Shown piece after piece: positions 25,214 to 33,395 of a stretch of DNA of 33,395 nt; the stretch's first letter is position 1; every line of letters starts with the position of its first letter. Under the pieces are notes generated by a model. It saw only the letters and a program-made list of their open reading frames with translations. It was not told the origin of the DNA and did no database searches. The translations under genes and the position numbers were made by a program. Origin of the DNA: a virus; the IMG/VR virus record IMGVR_UViG_3300009129_000057, positions 1 to 33,395 of that record; one strand, given 5' to 3'.

Positions 25214-25225
25214 GATAAATATATC
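25214..25225 (-). promoter_or_regulatory. Possible late promoter upstream of the 237-aa gene
   Basis: The minus strand reads CGATATATTTAT, immediately followed by CTGAGGAG and then the ATG 8 bases later. The 12-mer is identical to the one before the scaffold gene. It lies in the short gap at the end of the 614-aa gene. If it is a -10-like late element, the leader would be very short and contain just the ribosome binding site, as is usual for phage late transcripts. Confidence 0.35.
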
Positions 25226-25226
25226 G

Positions 25227-27071
25227 TTACTTGTTAGTCCGTAAATCGTCTATTTCAATATCAATAACCTGGCTCTTTTGCCTGTCTGTATTGATAACCT
25301 GTAATTTGTATGATCCGCCTTCTACTTTTGTTGTCCATAAGTCTAAGTCTTCATCGTCTTCGCCTTTGATAGATAAGTATTCCGGATCAAAGAATATCTT
25401 ACAAGAAGAATGACCACTATCTTTAATACAATCACTCGTGAGGTTTATTTCTCCGTTAGCTGGATCGACCCCCTCTAAAAGATAAAAATTGGGATAAGGC
25501 TTAGGGGCCCCGGAGGGCGAGATCATTTTTTTCATTAATTTATTCTTAGACTCATCAAACCAGACTAAGAATTGTGCAGAGTAATTTGAGCTAAAATCAT
25601 GTGCATCAATACTACATAATGAATATATAGCATAAGACTCCTTCGTAAACTCTTCATCCCAATACGTCGTGGATGGGTCTTGCATCTCAACAACACGTGA
25701 GCGCCGCGGCATCTCACTACGGGCATCAGGAATCTCACTATCATCAAAATCATACTCTACTTGCATCTCAAATGGATCATAGATAGTTTTTCTCTTAAAA
25801 ACCTGAAATCTTTTGATATCTCTTTGTGGAACAACAGGAAAGCTCCACATGACCATAAGTTTTTGATCTTGATAATCCCACACAAAATCTAAATCAAACG
25901 GTGGGGGTGGTGGCCGGTACTCTCTACATCTTACCCTACTCTTCCTAGAAGATCTTGAAGATATTAGTCCAGATATTGCGTATACCTGTGCTGTTTCTTC
26001 ATCAACTGCCTGAAATTGGCACATCGCGATCGCACGAATTGAATACGAATAATATGATCCATATTTCATCTTAGTATCGATAGCAACACCGTTAGCAGAC
26101 CCTGCAACGATTATTGGTTCACAACGCTTATATCTTCGATTCGGTTGAAGCTCCCATTTATCAATCACATATCCAATGATTTTTACAGCACTCTTAAATG
26201 CACCGGGATCAACTCGATCGATTGATATCGGAATAATATTAGGCGCATACTCATAATCCGATATCATTCCTGGCTGGCCATCTTTTCGAGCCTGAGTTTG
26301 AATTTCAGCAGCTTGCTTAATTTTATAAGAAAGCTCATTCATAAAGGGTGAGGTAGGATCCGCAACTGACTTAACTAAAATATCATGTAAAAACTTATCG
26401 CTGATCTGACTATATTGCTTTATGGCTCTAAACGTTCTTAACCAACGAGGGCGATAATACCGTCTTCGGCCTGATCGAGTACGATAATAGTATACCGACC
26501 GATATCTTAGGCGTCCCATAGCTCGGATAATCCATTTACCGGCCACATAATCACCGGTCATTTCATTCAAAAGCTTTGCCGTATTGGCCCGGGTGTACTG
26601 CCAACCCTTTTTCTTATTCCAGTATGATTTATCATACCCTAAGGATCTGCCCCTAATCCGCATTGATAATCTCAATAGCTTATGTGCTTTATACCCAATC
26701 GAGCGATCTTGTAAGTTTAATGTTGAGTATCCCTTACTAGCAACATCGATTTCTTTCTGAATCTTATCTAAATTATCCTTGATAATTTTTTCTACGTTTT
26801 GTGGCTTTGAAAGTTCGGCCACAAACTCATTATCAACGCTGGCGTTTGTTCGAACATCAGCTGGATCAAATGAAAACTCAATCCAGCGAGGAATTCTTTT
26901 TCTTAAAGAATGCTTTAGATCTGCTGTTGTGGCACCATGCATACGAGCATCACCACTATCATCAATTTTTTCATCTGGAACGAAAAAGTTATACCTAAAA
27001 CGTGCACGAAAGCGCCATACTTCAGGTACATCTAGAATCGTTAATACTTTAGATGGGTAGGAAATTGCCAT
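25227..27071 (-). CDS. Structural protein with basic R/Y-rich segment and fibronectin-like domain (614 aa)
   Basis: Function unknown. The N-terminal part (about 1-180) is charged and helical. A strikingly basic and aromatic segment follows (RYRSVYYYRTRSGRRRYYRP, about 188-207). After a proline run (RPPPPPFDLDFVW) near 388, residues about 390-510 look like a fibronectin type III-type domain (QKLMVMWSFPVVPQRDIKRF then QVFKRK). A second beta domain at about 520-614 ends IDIEIDDLRTNK. Such domains are common in phage tail proteins. Start ATG and the previous gene's TAA share one base (TAATG), so translation is probably coupled. No catalytic motif is seen. Confidence 0.8.
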   Translation of the reverse strand: MAISYPSKVLTILDVPEVWRFRARFRYNFFVPDEKIDDSGDARMHGATTADLKHSLRKRIPRWIEFSFDPADVRTNASVDNEFVAELSKPQNVEKIIKDNLDKIQKEIDVASKGYSTLNLQDRSIGYKAHKLLRLSMRIRGRSLGYDKSYWNKKKGWQYTRANTAKLLNEMTGDYVAGKWIIRAMGRLRYRSVYYYRTRSGRRRYYRPRWLRTFRAIKQYSQISDKFLHDILVKSVADPTSPFMNELSYKIKQAAEIQTQARKDGQPGMISDYEYAPNIIPISIDRVDPGAFKSAVKIIGYVIDKWELQPNRRYKRCEPIIVAGSANGVAIDTKMKYGSYYSYSIRAIAMCQFQAVDEETAQVYAISGLISSRSSRKSRVRCREYRPPPPPFDLDFVWDYQDQKLMVMWSFPVVPQRDIKRFQVFKRKTIYDPFEMQVEYDFDDSEIPDARSEMPRRSRVVEMQDPSTTYWDEEFTKESYAIYSLCSIDAHDFSSNYSAQFLVWFDESKNKLMKKMISPSGAPKPYPNFYLLEGVDPANGEINLTSDCIKDSGHSSCKIFFDPEYLSIKGEDDEDLDLWTTKVEGGSYKLQVINTDRQKSQVIDIEIDDLRTNK

Positions 27072-30000
27072 TATGAACTGCCATCCTCTGTTGTAAGCGT
27101 TGATACCGTTACAAAGAAATCATTAAAAGAGCTATAGTTTTCAGATCGTCGACGAGGCTTAAGTTTTCTAATAATGTGCCCGGAAGCATCTTGAACCTCT
27201 TCTGTCATATCCATAAATTCTTTTCGCTCGGCCGGGGATTTTCCTGCTAAAACGTTCGTTGTTGCAATCATATCAATCTCAAAATCATCTGGGTCTACAG
27301 GGACCATAAGTACCCTATCAAATGTACGCGGGGCGAGTATTTGGTTAATCATTGCACATGGACCTAAAATTCTAGATGAACAAATCATTCTAAAATGTTG
27401 CATATGATAAGAGGATAAGCGAGGCTTCTTTCGGAAAAACCTGCGGCGTATAAAACGATATCGCTTATTTTCATATCTTCGAAGTTTCCTATTATGTTTG
27501 AGACTAGCTCTATTTTGCTTATTGACCCACTTATTGCGTTTTCGAATCATCTTATTATAAGCTGATTTGTACTTTGCCGCTCCCTTGCGTAACGGGTGAG
27601 AACGATTACCTGATCTATAATAAGATCCCCAGCCGGCAAGATAACGACTTTGCATCACTAGTCTTTGCTTGTTCTGGATCGCCCTAGCATATCTTTGGAC
27701 CCGAGCTCGACGATATCGTGAATAAACACGGTTATATGCCTGTCCATAGGTGATATACTTAGAGCGCCGATAATATCTCTTTTTATTCCCTTTCTCAGCA
27801 ATACGCAAATCCCGGGCAAGTCTGGCTAGCTGGGATAGGGTGGGCCGCGTCCAGATCTCAGAATCCTTGAATGTAGCCACACGAACCCGCGGGTTATTCT
27901 GGATCTTGGTGTTTAATAATAGGTTTCCAGCAGGGATGGTACCAGAATAAACCCACCACTTAGTTTTTTCATGAGCCTGAGATAATTGAAGCATTTTTGC
28001 AGCATCAGCATCTACTAATAACTGGCCCCACTCTTCATGTTTTAGGAATGTATTCTCGTCCAGTGTTAGCCCATTTAACAATCGATAGTAAATGTGCAAT
28101 AAGCGATTTGTTATATGATTCTGAATCATTTGTATACGCTTCTTTTCCGGTACATCCCTATACTGCCAGTGATCATAAAGCTGCAGCGCAGTCTTATTTT
28201 GTAAGCCTTTCCACGTAGCCATAGTAAATTCAGAGTTCTTAACCATGGAATCAAAGTTCCATGTTCTAGTCCTTCTCCTGCGACCTCGACGTTCGGACGG
28301 ATATATTTTTCTAAATGCTTCAGGCATTAAAAAGATCGATCGATCATACACAAACTTTTTAGGCTTAAATACTATGTCTTCATACTCTAAATCTCGTTTA
28401 TGAACATGAAGCTCAAATACATCCTTTGCCTTACTTAGCTCAGTATTATTCTTTTTCCCCAGAGTATAAGGCGGATTTTGTAGAATATCAATCGTGTCCA
28501 TTGGTATACCAACAGTCATAACACGAATATTTCCACCAACTAATCCTCTCATTTCTGGGGCGTTTAAGAATGACTTAAGGGCGACCATCTCCTCAGCTTC
28601 TAAAATCATTTCTGCGGAAAGATATGATGGGTCATTATCTTTTCTAGACAATTTTTTTGAAGCAACACGTTGTAAAGCCAATTGGTGAGGAGTCAATGAC
28701 TTTAGAATATCCTGACCAAAAAGAGTCCTCGTCTTCCATGCCATATAACGACGAATTCTAGAAGACTCGATATACCTACCTGACTTCTCGTATTTTTTAT
28801 TTCCGGTCATGCTGAAGTCTTCTTCAGCAGTGTTGAAAAATGTCTTTACATTCGCTGCAGATGTACCCATTGAGTCGCCAATTGCCTGCAGATGACTCAT
28901 TAATAGATTCTTAAACTCAAGCTCTTCCTCAAAAGCATTAACAAATGATTGAAGATCTGCAAAGACGGCATCAGACGAAGAAACACTCGACGCAGACTGC
29001 AATGCATCTAAAACGGATAGCTTTCCTTCCATCATATCACGTGTTAAAACTATTTCTTCTGGCTGCTCAGCCTCAGTTTCACGTTCCTTAATCTGCTTAG
29101 CCCGAGTTTGGGGGTCTTGGTTCATTGATATCGATAGGACATCACGTGAAGCTTTTACAGCACGTTCATTAACCTCTGCATTATATTTAACGAATACCGT
29201 ATTATTATGTCTTACTAACTCAGCATTGGTAAACCTGGTATACAGTATCGTAAATATCTCAAATATAGCAGCAATTAGTGCATTCTCATCCCAACCGTTA
29301 TACTTTGTTAGCCTGGTTTGATTCATATAAACGCCACCGGCATTATCCCTATTAGCTAACTCAACAGCTTCCTCCTGAATTTCTCTTGCTATTTTAATGA
29401 TATGAGAAAAAGGAGTATAATATGAGCTAGTTCCTTGGGCAGATTTTCGAAGGGCGGAAACAATCCCACTATTTCTTAATTTTATAATTGTCCTGGTATT
29501 TGTCTCCTCCGGTGGACGGCGCTGGTCATCCATCGTGTTCCTGGCTACAATTGATGTCCAGAGTGATGTTCTTTGCCAGCGGCTGGCCATCCTATAGTAA
29601 TCTTTCCGGCGCTCTTCCTGTTCATCTGCACTGGCCTGCTTTGCTTTTTCAAATAGCTGGCTGTAGGATGATGTGGTTCGAACTAAATTAATAGCTGCAT
29701 TAGCTGAAATATTATATGTTTTTTGAATCCAGTCAGCCGTAATTGCAGCATAAGGCCGGAACCCGCCTATTCTACTCAATTGAATTGAAGGATCTGGCGG
29801 GCGAGGGATTGGACTATCAGCATCAGGCTCTAAAAATTCTTCCGCGCCAGTATCAACAACTAATTGATCACGCGCGTCGCGAATCTCAAGGGTGAACCGT
29901 AATAGTTTATGTCGTAATCGAGGATTTTCACGGGACAAATTCATAAGAGAAGCAATAATAAGCTGCTGCTCACTCTTTCGAACTGCCGACTGTGTGCCGT

Positions 30001-31666
30001 ATATACATGTTATGAATGATCTTAAAATCTTAAGAAATATTGTCCTTGAATGTAACCGCTGATCTGGATCAACACTATTTAATAATAGCTCTAAATACTC
30101 AGCAACATCATCCGTAGTCTTCTTAAGCTCAGAACCGAAATCATAGTACGGCTCAAAGTCTAAACCATCAAAAAGATTTCCAAAACGCATGATGCCATCA
30201 ACAAGCGCAGTTGAGCCAGCAGTAGCTGTTTGGCCATCCTTTGTTGTAAAGTCCCTAGTTTCGAAAGGTAATATTAGCCGGTTTCGTGAATCATTTAGCA
30301 GCACAAACGAAGCCAGGCTGCCCCGGGGCCAGCCATCAGTTAAAATATTTCTTCTAACTCGGCCGAGTGACCACCAGAATGGATTATGTAGATCTACATT
30401 AAATCTCTTACCAAGACTAGTTCCAGAAAGATAGCCTATTCCAGCGCTGGTACAAAGTTCATTCGAAATGGTAGTTGTTAGTACCTTTATTTTGTCAGCA
30501 TCGTCTGCTGGAAGGGAGGCAATAAACCTTGAATAGTTATTGTACTTCGTCGCATCAAACTTTCGTTGGCGTTTTTTTCCTCCGGACGTCCACTGCCTAT
30601 TCCCCATCTTATAAATTCTGAACTTGTAGAATTTTGACTTTGGAATAACCCGGGTGTTAATGGTCGTAGAGTTTTCATCTTCGCCACGCTCGGTCTCTTT
30701 ATCAGTCACCAATCCTGGGGAATGGTTCCTACATGCATAGTATAGGTCATAAAGCATTTGGCCGTAGACCTTACTATTACTAAATTTCTTATATCCCTCC
30801 TCAGAGAAACCCAAGTCGTTTATAAACAACGTGCTAAGGTCTGTGTTTTTCCCTACTGAGGTGCCTAGCTCAGACTTTTTAGCATAATGACGAGCTGTTG
30901 CCCCACGAAGCCTTGACGAATTATCCTTAATATCTAAAGAACTTTTAGCCCCTGATAGGACCTGTAGAATTTTTTCCCTCCACTCGATCCACATTTCCTC
31001 TTTATCAGTATAATATTCATACTTTTGCTCAAGCTGGGTAAAGACACCCCCGATATCAACATCCTTAAGCTTCTTAATTACCTCTTCAACATTTTCAATC
31101 TGAAGCTGCCTCATGGCCCATCGGAACTCAAGTAAAGACTCAATATATCCTTTCCTTCCGGAGGTTGATCTAGCCGGCATCCAATCGAATGACGCTATCA
31201 ATTCTGGGCGAAGGCTGGAAATTGAGTGCTCTAATAAATACCCGTTCATTCCTGTCATAGAACCAATCGGAACATTACTTTTAGATGACTTAGCATCGAC
31301 GTCTTCAGTTATTCTCTTTGCCGGTGGATTGTATAGGCGTACAGAACTTAAATCACGAATTGATAATGATGCAGATATACCTGATTGTAACGTTCTGGAA
31401 TATGAACTGGACGGGATTTTTCTATAAATTGAATAATGAGTCGCGGCCTGGTTTCTTCTAGTCTTGCGCCGGCGTGCGGCACCACCAAAAGTTACCTTTG
31501 AATTATCTGCTAACGAATCTGATTTATTTTCATCTTTTTCAGCTAACGTTATCGAGACTTTTTCTGTACTAGCATCTTGGTTAGATCCCAACAAGTTGTT
31601 CCCGTTGTCAATTGGATCAGACTGAACATTCAGCGTTGTATATCTTCTTCTATTCCTAATTGCCAT
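27071..31666 (-). CDS. Very large hypothetical virion-associated protein with basic segment (1531 aa)
   Basis: Function not recognised. Its 1531 residues are mostly charged and helical, without a signal peptide or membrane helix. The N-terminal 100 residues are basic and Ser-rich (GGAARRRKTRRNQ). The middle holds long helical stretches (for example DSMVKNSEFTMATWKGLQNK near 1140). Residues about 1290-1415 are extremely rich in Arg, Lys and Tyr (YSRYRRARVQRYARAIQNK, then RRYENKRYRFIRRRFFRKK) and could bind DNA, RNA or an acidic partner. The C-terminus resembles an Ig- or fibronectin-associated tail. Location among structural genes and tight spacing (1 base after the upstream gene) suggest a virion protein, perhaps of the baseplate or an ejected internal protein. 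No enzymatic motif was found. Confidence 0.78.
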   Translation of the reverse strand: MAIRNRRRYTTLNVQSDPIDNGNNLLGSNQDASTEKVSITLAEKDENKSDSLADNSKVTFGGAARRRKTRRNQAATHYSIYRKIPSSSYSRTLQSGISASLSIRDLSSVRLYNPPAKRITEDVDAKSSKSNVPIGSMTGMNGYLLEHSISSLRPELIASFDWMPARSTSGRKGYIESLLEFRWAMRQLQIENVEEVIKKLKDVDIGGVFTQLEQKYEYYTDKEEMWIEWREKILQVLSGAKSSLDIKDNSSRLRGATARHYAKKSELGTSVGKNTDLSTLFINDLGFSEEGYKKFSNSKVYGQMLYDLYYACRNHSPGLVTDKETERGEDENSTTINTRVIPKSKFYKFRIYKMGNRQWTSGGKKRQRKFDATKYNNYSRFIASLPADDADKIKVLTTTISNELCTSAGIGYLSGTSLGKRFNVDLHNPFWWSLGRVRRNILTDGWPRGSLASFVLLNDSRNRLILPFETRDFTTKDGQTATAGSTALVDGIMRFGNLFDGLDFEPYYDFGSELKKTTDDVAEYLELLLNSVDPDQRLHSRTIFLKILRSFITCIYGTQSAVRKSEQQLIIASLMNLSRENPRLRHKLLRFTLEIRDARDQLVVDTGAEEFLEPDADSPIPRPPDPSIQLSRIGGFRPYAAITADWIQKTYNISANAAINLVRTTSSYSQLFEKAKQASADEQEERRKDYYRMASRWQRTSLWTSIVARNTMDDQRRPPEETNTRTIIKLRNSGIVSALRKSAQGTSSYYTPFSHIIKIAREIQEEAVELANRDNAGGVYMNQTRLTKYNGWDENALIAAIFEIFTILYTRFTNAELVRHNNTVFVKYNAEVNERAVKASRDVLSISMNQDPQTRAKQIKERETEAEQPEEIVLTRDMMEGKLSVLDALQSASSVSSSDAVFADLQSFVNAFEEELEFKNLLMSHLQAIGDSMGTSAANVKTFFNTAEEDFSMTGNKKYEKSGRYIESSRIRRYMAWKTRTLFGQDILKSLTPHQLALQRVASKKLSRKDNDPSYLSAEMILEAEEMVALKSFLNAPEMRGLVGGNIRVMTVGIPMDTIDILQNPPYTLGKKNNTELSKAKDVFELHVHKRDLEYEDIVFKPKKFVYDRSIFLMPEAFRKIYPSERRGRRRRTRTWNFDSMVKNSEFTMATWKGLQNKTALQLYDHWQYRDVPEKKRIQMIQNHITNRLLHIYYRLLNGLTLDENTFLKHEEWGQLLVDADAAKMLQLSQAHEKTKWWVYSGTIPAGNLLLNTKIQNNPRVRVATFKDSEIWTRPTLSQLARLARDLRIAEKGNKKRYYRRSKYITYGQAYNRVYSRYRRARVQRYARAIQNKQRLVMQSRYLAGWGSYYRSGNRSHPLRKGAAKYKSAYNKMIRKRNKWVNKQNRASLKHNRKLRRYENKRYRFIRRRFFRKKPRLSSYHMQHFRMICSSRILGPCAMINQILAPRTFDRVLMVPVDPDDFEIDMIATTNVLAGKSPAERKEFMDMTEEVQDASGHIIRKLKPRRRSENYSSFNDFFVTVSTLTTEDGSS

Positions 31667-31667
31667 T

Positions 31668-33395
31668 TTATGTTCCTACCACAAACGAAGGCTCTGATGT
31701 TTCCAACGTTACGTCTTCAGCTGTTACTTCATTACCGTAAGTATAGTCGGCCAATACAGGGATTACGCTATATTCAATTGTGCCTGGTTCTCCTGATAAT
31801 TCTCTATCAAAGAAATAATATCTACCAGAATATGATAGATTGTGCACTGTGCCAACCGTAGATTTTACACCTTGAAATCTGGCCATCACGATAAAATGAT
31901 CTACATCATCCTGATCACCAGTGATAGACCAGAGTAATAGCGTCTTATTTGTTCCCAACTTACGGGCGTTAAGCTTATCAATCTCTGGCTTGAAATCTGG
32001 GATATCGGCGTCTATTGCAGATTCAATTCCCGTACGTCCTTCGATAAATTTATCTTGTGACTTCATTCTAGATCTTGGGTTCATTCCAAATGACTGACCT
32101 GTAGAAGGTAAGGTGCCGTTTCTTAATGTCGACGGGTTCATGAATTTCGAAATCTTACGCTGGTATTTCTTTGCAGTAGCGATATCAATATCATCACTTA
32201 GGGCCGTGTCAAACAAGGTCTCTGCACTCCGCATTAATACCCTAACGATATACCGATAAGACCTCCCAGCCTGTAACGAAGAGACTCCAGTGTACCTTCT
32301 AGATGTTACATCATCTACAAACTCTCCAGAACTTAAGACACCGAATGTTTCTGTTTCTCCAGAAACACTATCCTGGCGTTGTACTAAAAACGCGACCAGA
32401 TTATTAAGCTTTTCCCTATCGGATTGCAGTTCATCAATAAAGTTCTTTTCAGCACCTGCAGCTTCCAGAGCCCCAACGATTGTTTCCATTCCAGTGTCGG
32501 TAAATGATGGTTCAATATTAAATGAGACAGAAGCATTACCAGAATCATCACCTTGAATTGCTAAACCGGTTAGCTGAATTACGATTCTTTCTTCCTCTGA
32601 GACTTCTTTGTAAAATTCATGAACCTCTGTTATTTTTGATTGTACTTCATTTCCGTTTGGGTATACTAATACACACCGATACTCATAGATATGACCATGT
32701 CGTACGGCTGTATCTTCAAAGACTAAATCAACCGTATCAGAGTTAATAGTCTGTGTTTGATCCTCGGGTTCTGAGCCTACAATTCGTTGTGAATCGTTAA
32801 ATCGTCTCGCGGACGGTTTGGAGCTTAGGTCGTTTGCCGTTATATACAATGCAACTGGGCCTTCCGGAATATTGGAAACTCGAACTATGACCTGGTCACC
32901 CTGTGTTTGTGCAAATATTGAAATATGCGTAAGCTCTTCAACAGATTTTTTCCCTAATGATCTATGCCTTCTTGGTTTTGCAACTGCATTACGAAATGCA
33001 TGTGATACGCGTTGGCGAGGGCCGACGGGGATGGCACGATATATACATGTTGAAGAATTATTAATCCAGTCGTTAATACGCTTATACCGGTCTTTCCTTG
33101 TCAACGGAATTTTTCGAATAAGCTCATATTTTCTTGCGTAATTTGCAGAGTCCGGATTCAAATACTTTCTATATAACCAAACCTCAGTTGCAACTCGATC
33201 AACCTGTCGTATCCAAACTATATTTCGGCCGACTCGGGCTGATCTGGCAAAAACATATGGGGCATAATCAGGGGTTAAAAATTCTTCAATCTCTGCATCA
33301 TGATCAACAATACGGTGCTTGACGTCTAAGACATCACCGTCTGAATTATAAAGCTCTATTAAAAAATGTAGTTTTTGTAAGCCCTTAAGCGCTTG
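31668..33395 (-). CDS. Structural protein with fibronectin-like repeats (5' end cut by window edge)
   Basis: The frame is open from the right edge (starting in ALKGLQKLHFLIELYNSDG) to the TAA at 31668, so only the last 575 residues are visible. A TTG at 33161 could be read as a start, but it has no ribosome binding site and the sequence upstream continues as good coding sequence (DYAPYVFARSARVGRNIVWI), so this is an internal piece of a longer protein. Beta-sandwich domains of fibronectin III type appear at about 160-265 (QVIVRVSNIPEGPVALYITA to YRCVLVYPNGNEV), about 270-395, and about 468-555 (TLLLWSITGDQDDVDHFIVM, then TIEYSVIPVLADYTYGNEV). Basic residues cluster at about 110-155 (GPRQRVSHAFRNAVAKPRRH). 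Likely a tail or fibre-associated virion protein. Confidence 0.8.
   Translation of the reverse strand, partial: QALKGLQKLHFLIELYNSDGDVLDVKHRIVDHDAEIEEFLTPDYAPYVFARSARVGRNIVWIRQVDRVATEVWLYRKYLNPDSANYARKYELIRKIPLTRKDRYKRINDWINNSSTCIYRAIPVGPRQRVSHAFRNAVAKPRRHRSLGKKSVEELTHISIFAQTQGDQVIVRVSNIPEGPVALYITANDLSSKPSARRFNDSQRIVGSEPEDQTQTINSDTVDLVFEDTAVRHGHIYEYRCVLVYPNGNEVQSKITEVHEFYKEVSEEERIVIQLTGLAIQGDDSGNASVSFNIEPSFTDTGMETIVGALEAAGAEKNFIDELQSDREKLNNLVAFLVQRQDSVSGETETFGVLSSGEFVDDVTSRRYTGVSSLQAGRSYRYIVRVLMRSAETLFDTALSDDIDIATAKKYQRKISKFMNPSTLRNGTLPSTGQSFGMNPRSRMKSQDKFIEGRTGIESAIDADIPDFKPEIDKLNARKLGTNKTLLLWSITGDQDDVDHFIVMARFQGVKSTVGTVHNLSYSGRYYFFDRELSGEPGTIEYSVIPVLADYTYGNEVTAEDVTLETSEPSFVVGT

Noticed and set aside
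33159-33161. TTG as the start of the last structural gene
   Set aside because: No ribosome binding site, and the same frame stays open with plausible protein sequence to the window edge, so the gene is truncated rather than starting here.
1-33395. tRNA genes, CRISPR arrays, insertion sequences, homing endonucleases or integrase
   Set aside because: The intergenic gaps are too short for tRNAs except one, which has no cloverleaf. No direct-repeat arrays, transposase or HNH/GIY-YIG motifs were seen.
1-33395. Canonical T4 late promoters (TATAAATA) on the minus strand
   Set aside because: No exact TATAAATA was found in the intergenic gaps read on the minus strand; only the diverged AT-rich motifs listed above.

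Overview
The window is part of the genome of a tailed, contractile-tail-type bacteriophage (or a prophage/metagenomic phage contig) distantly related to T4. All genes lie on the minus strand and are tightly packed, with gaps of 0 to 187 bp and several 1 to 8 base overlaps. No ribosomal, metabolic or other host genes are present. The T4 hallmarks are recognised from motifs and order: large terminase (gp17), portal (gp20), prohead protease (gp21), scaffold (gp22) and major capsid protein (gp23). The proteins are well diverged from T4 and several are much longer, which suggests a 'far-T4' lineage. The host cannot be told from this sequence.

In the direction of transcription (high to low coordinates), the window opens with a block of virion structural genes (33395 to 17446). 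It holds a truncated protein with fibronectin-like beta domains, a 1531-aa protein with a very basic segment, a 614-aa protein with a basic segment and a fibronectin-like domain, and a 237-aa protein. Next come a 529-aa and a 1772-aa protein that share a C-terminal domain. The 1772-aa protein carries a LamG-like lectin fold that appears to be split by large acidic, aromatic-rich insertions. This block is probably tail, neck or adsorption apparatus, but individual roles are not known.

A short DNA-metabolism block follows (17446 to 12363): a RuvC-like Holliday junction resolvase, a zinc-finger/TOPRIM primase, a single 1054-aa polypeptide that fuses the SbcD-like nuclease (gp47) and SbcC/Rad50-like ATPase (gp46), and a small zinc-ribbon protein. 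A 124-aa protein of unknown function then precedes the packaging genes.

The head module (11936 to 1) runs terminase, portal, a 284-aa helical protein, prohead protease, six small head-module proteins, scaffold and major capsid protein (cut by the left edge). Two of the small proteins are tandem paralogues. Another shares a C-terminal DRWAxLA motif with the scaffold. Together these would build the prohead around the portal on a proteolysable core, mature it with the protease and fill it with the terminase. The T4 tail sheath and tube genes that sit between 17 and 20 are absent here.

Regulatory signals are sparse. There is one good stem-loop in the largest intergenic gap, before the scaffold gene. 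An exact 12-base AT-rich motif (CGATATATTTAT) lies upstream of two structural genes, with a relative before the capsid gene, and may be a late promoter. No stretch over 300 bases lacks a gene.
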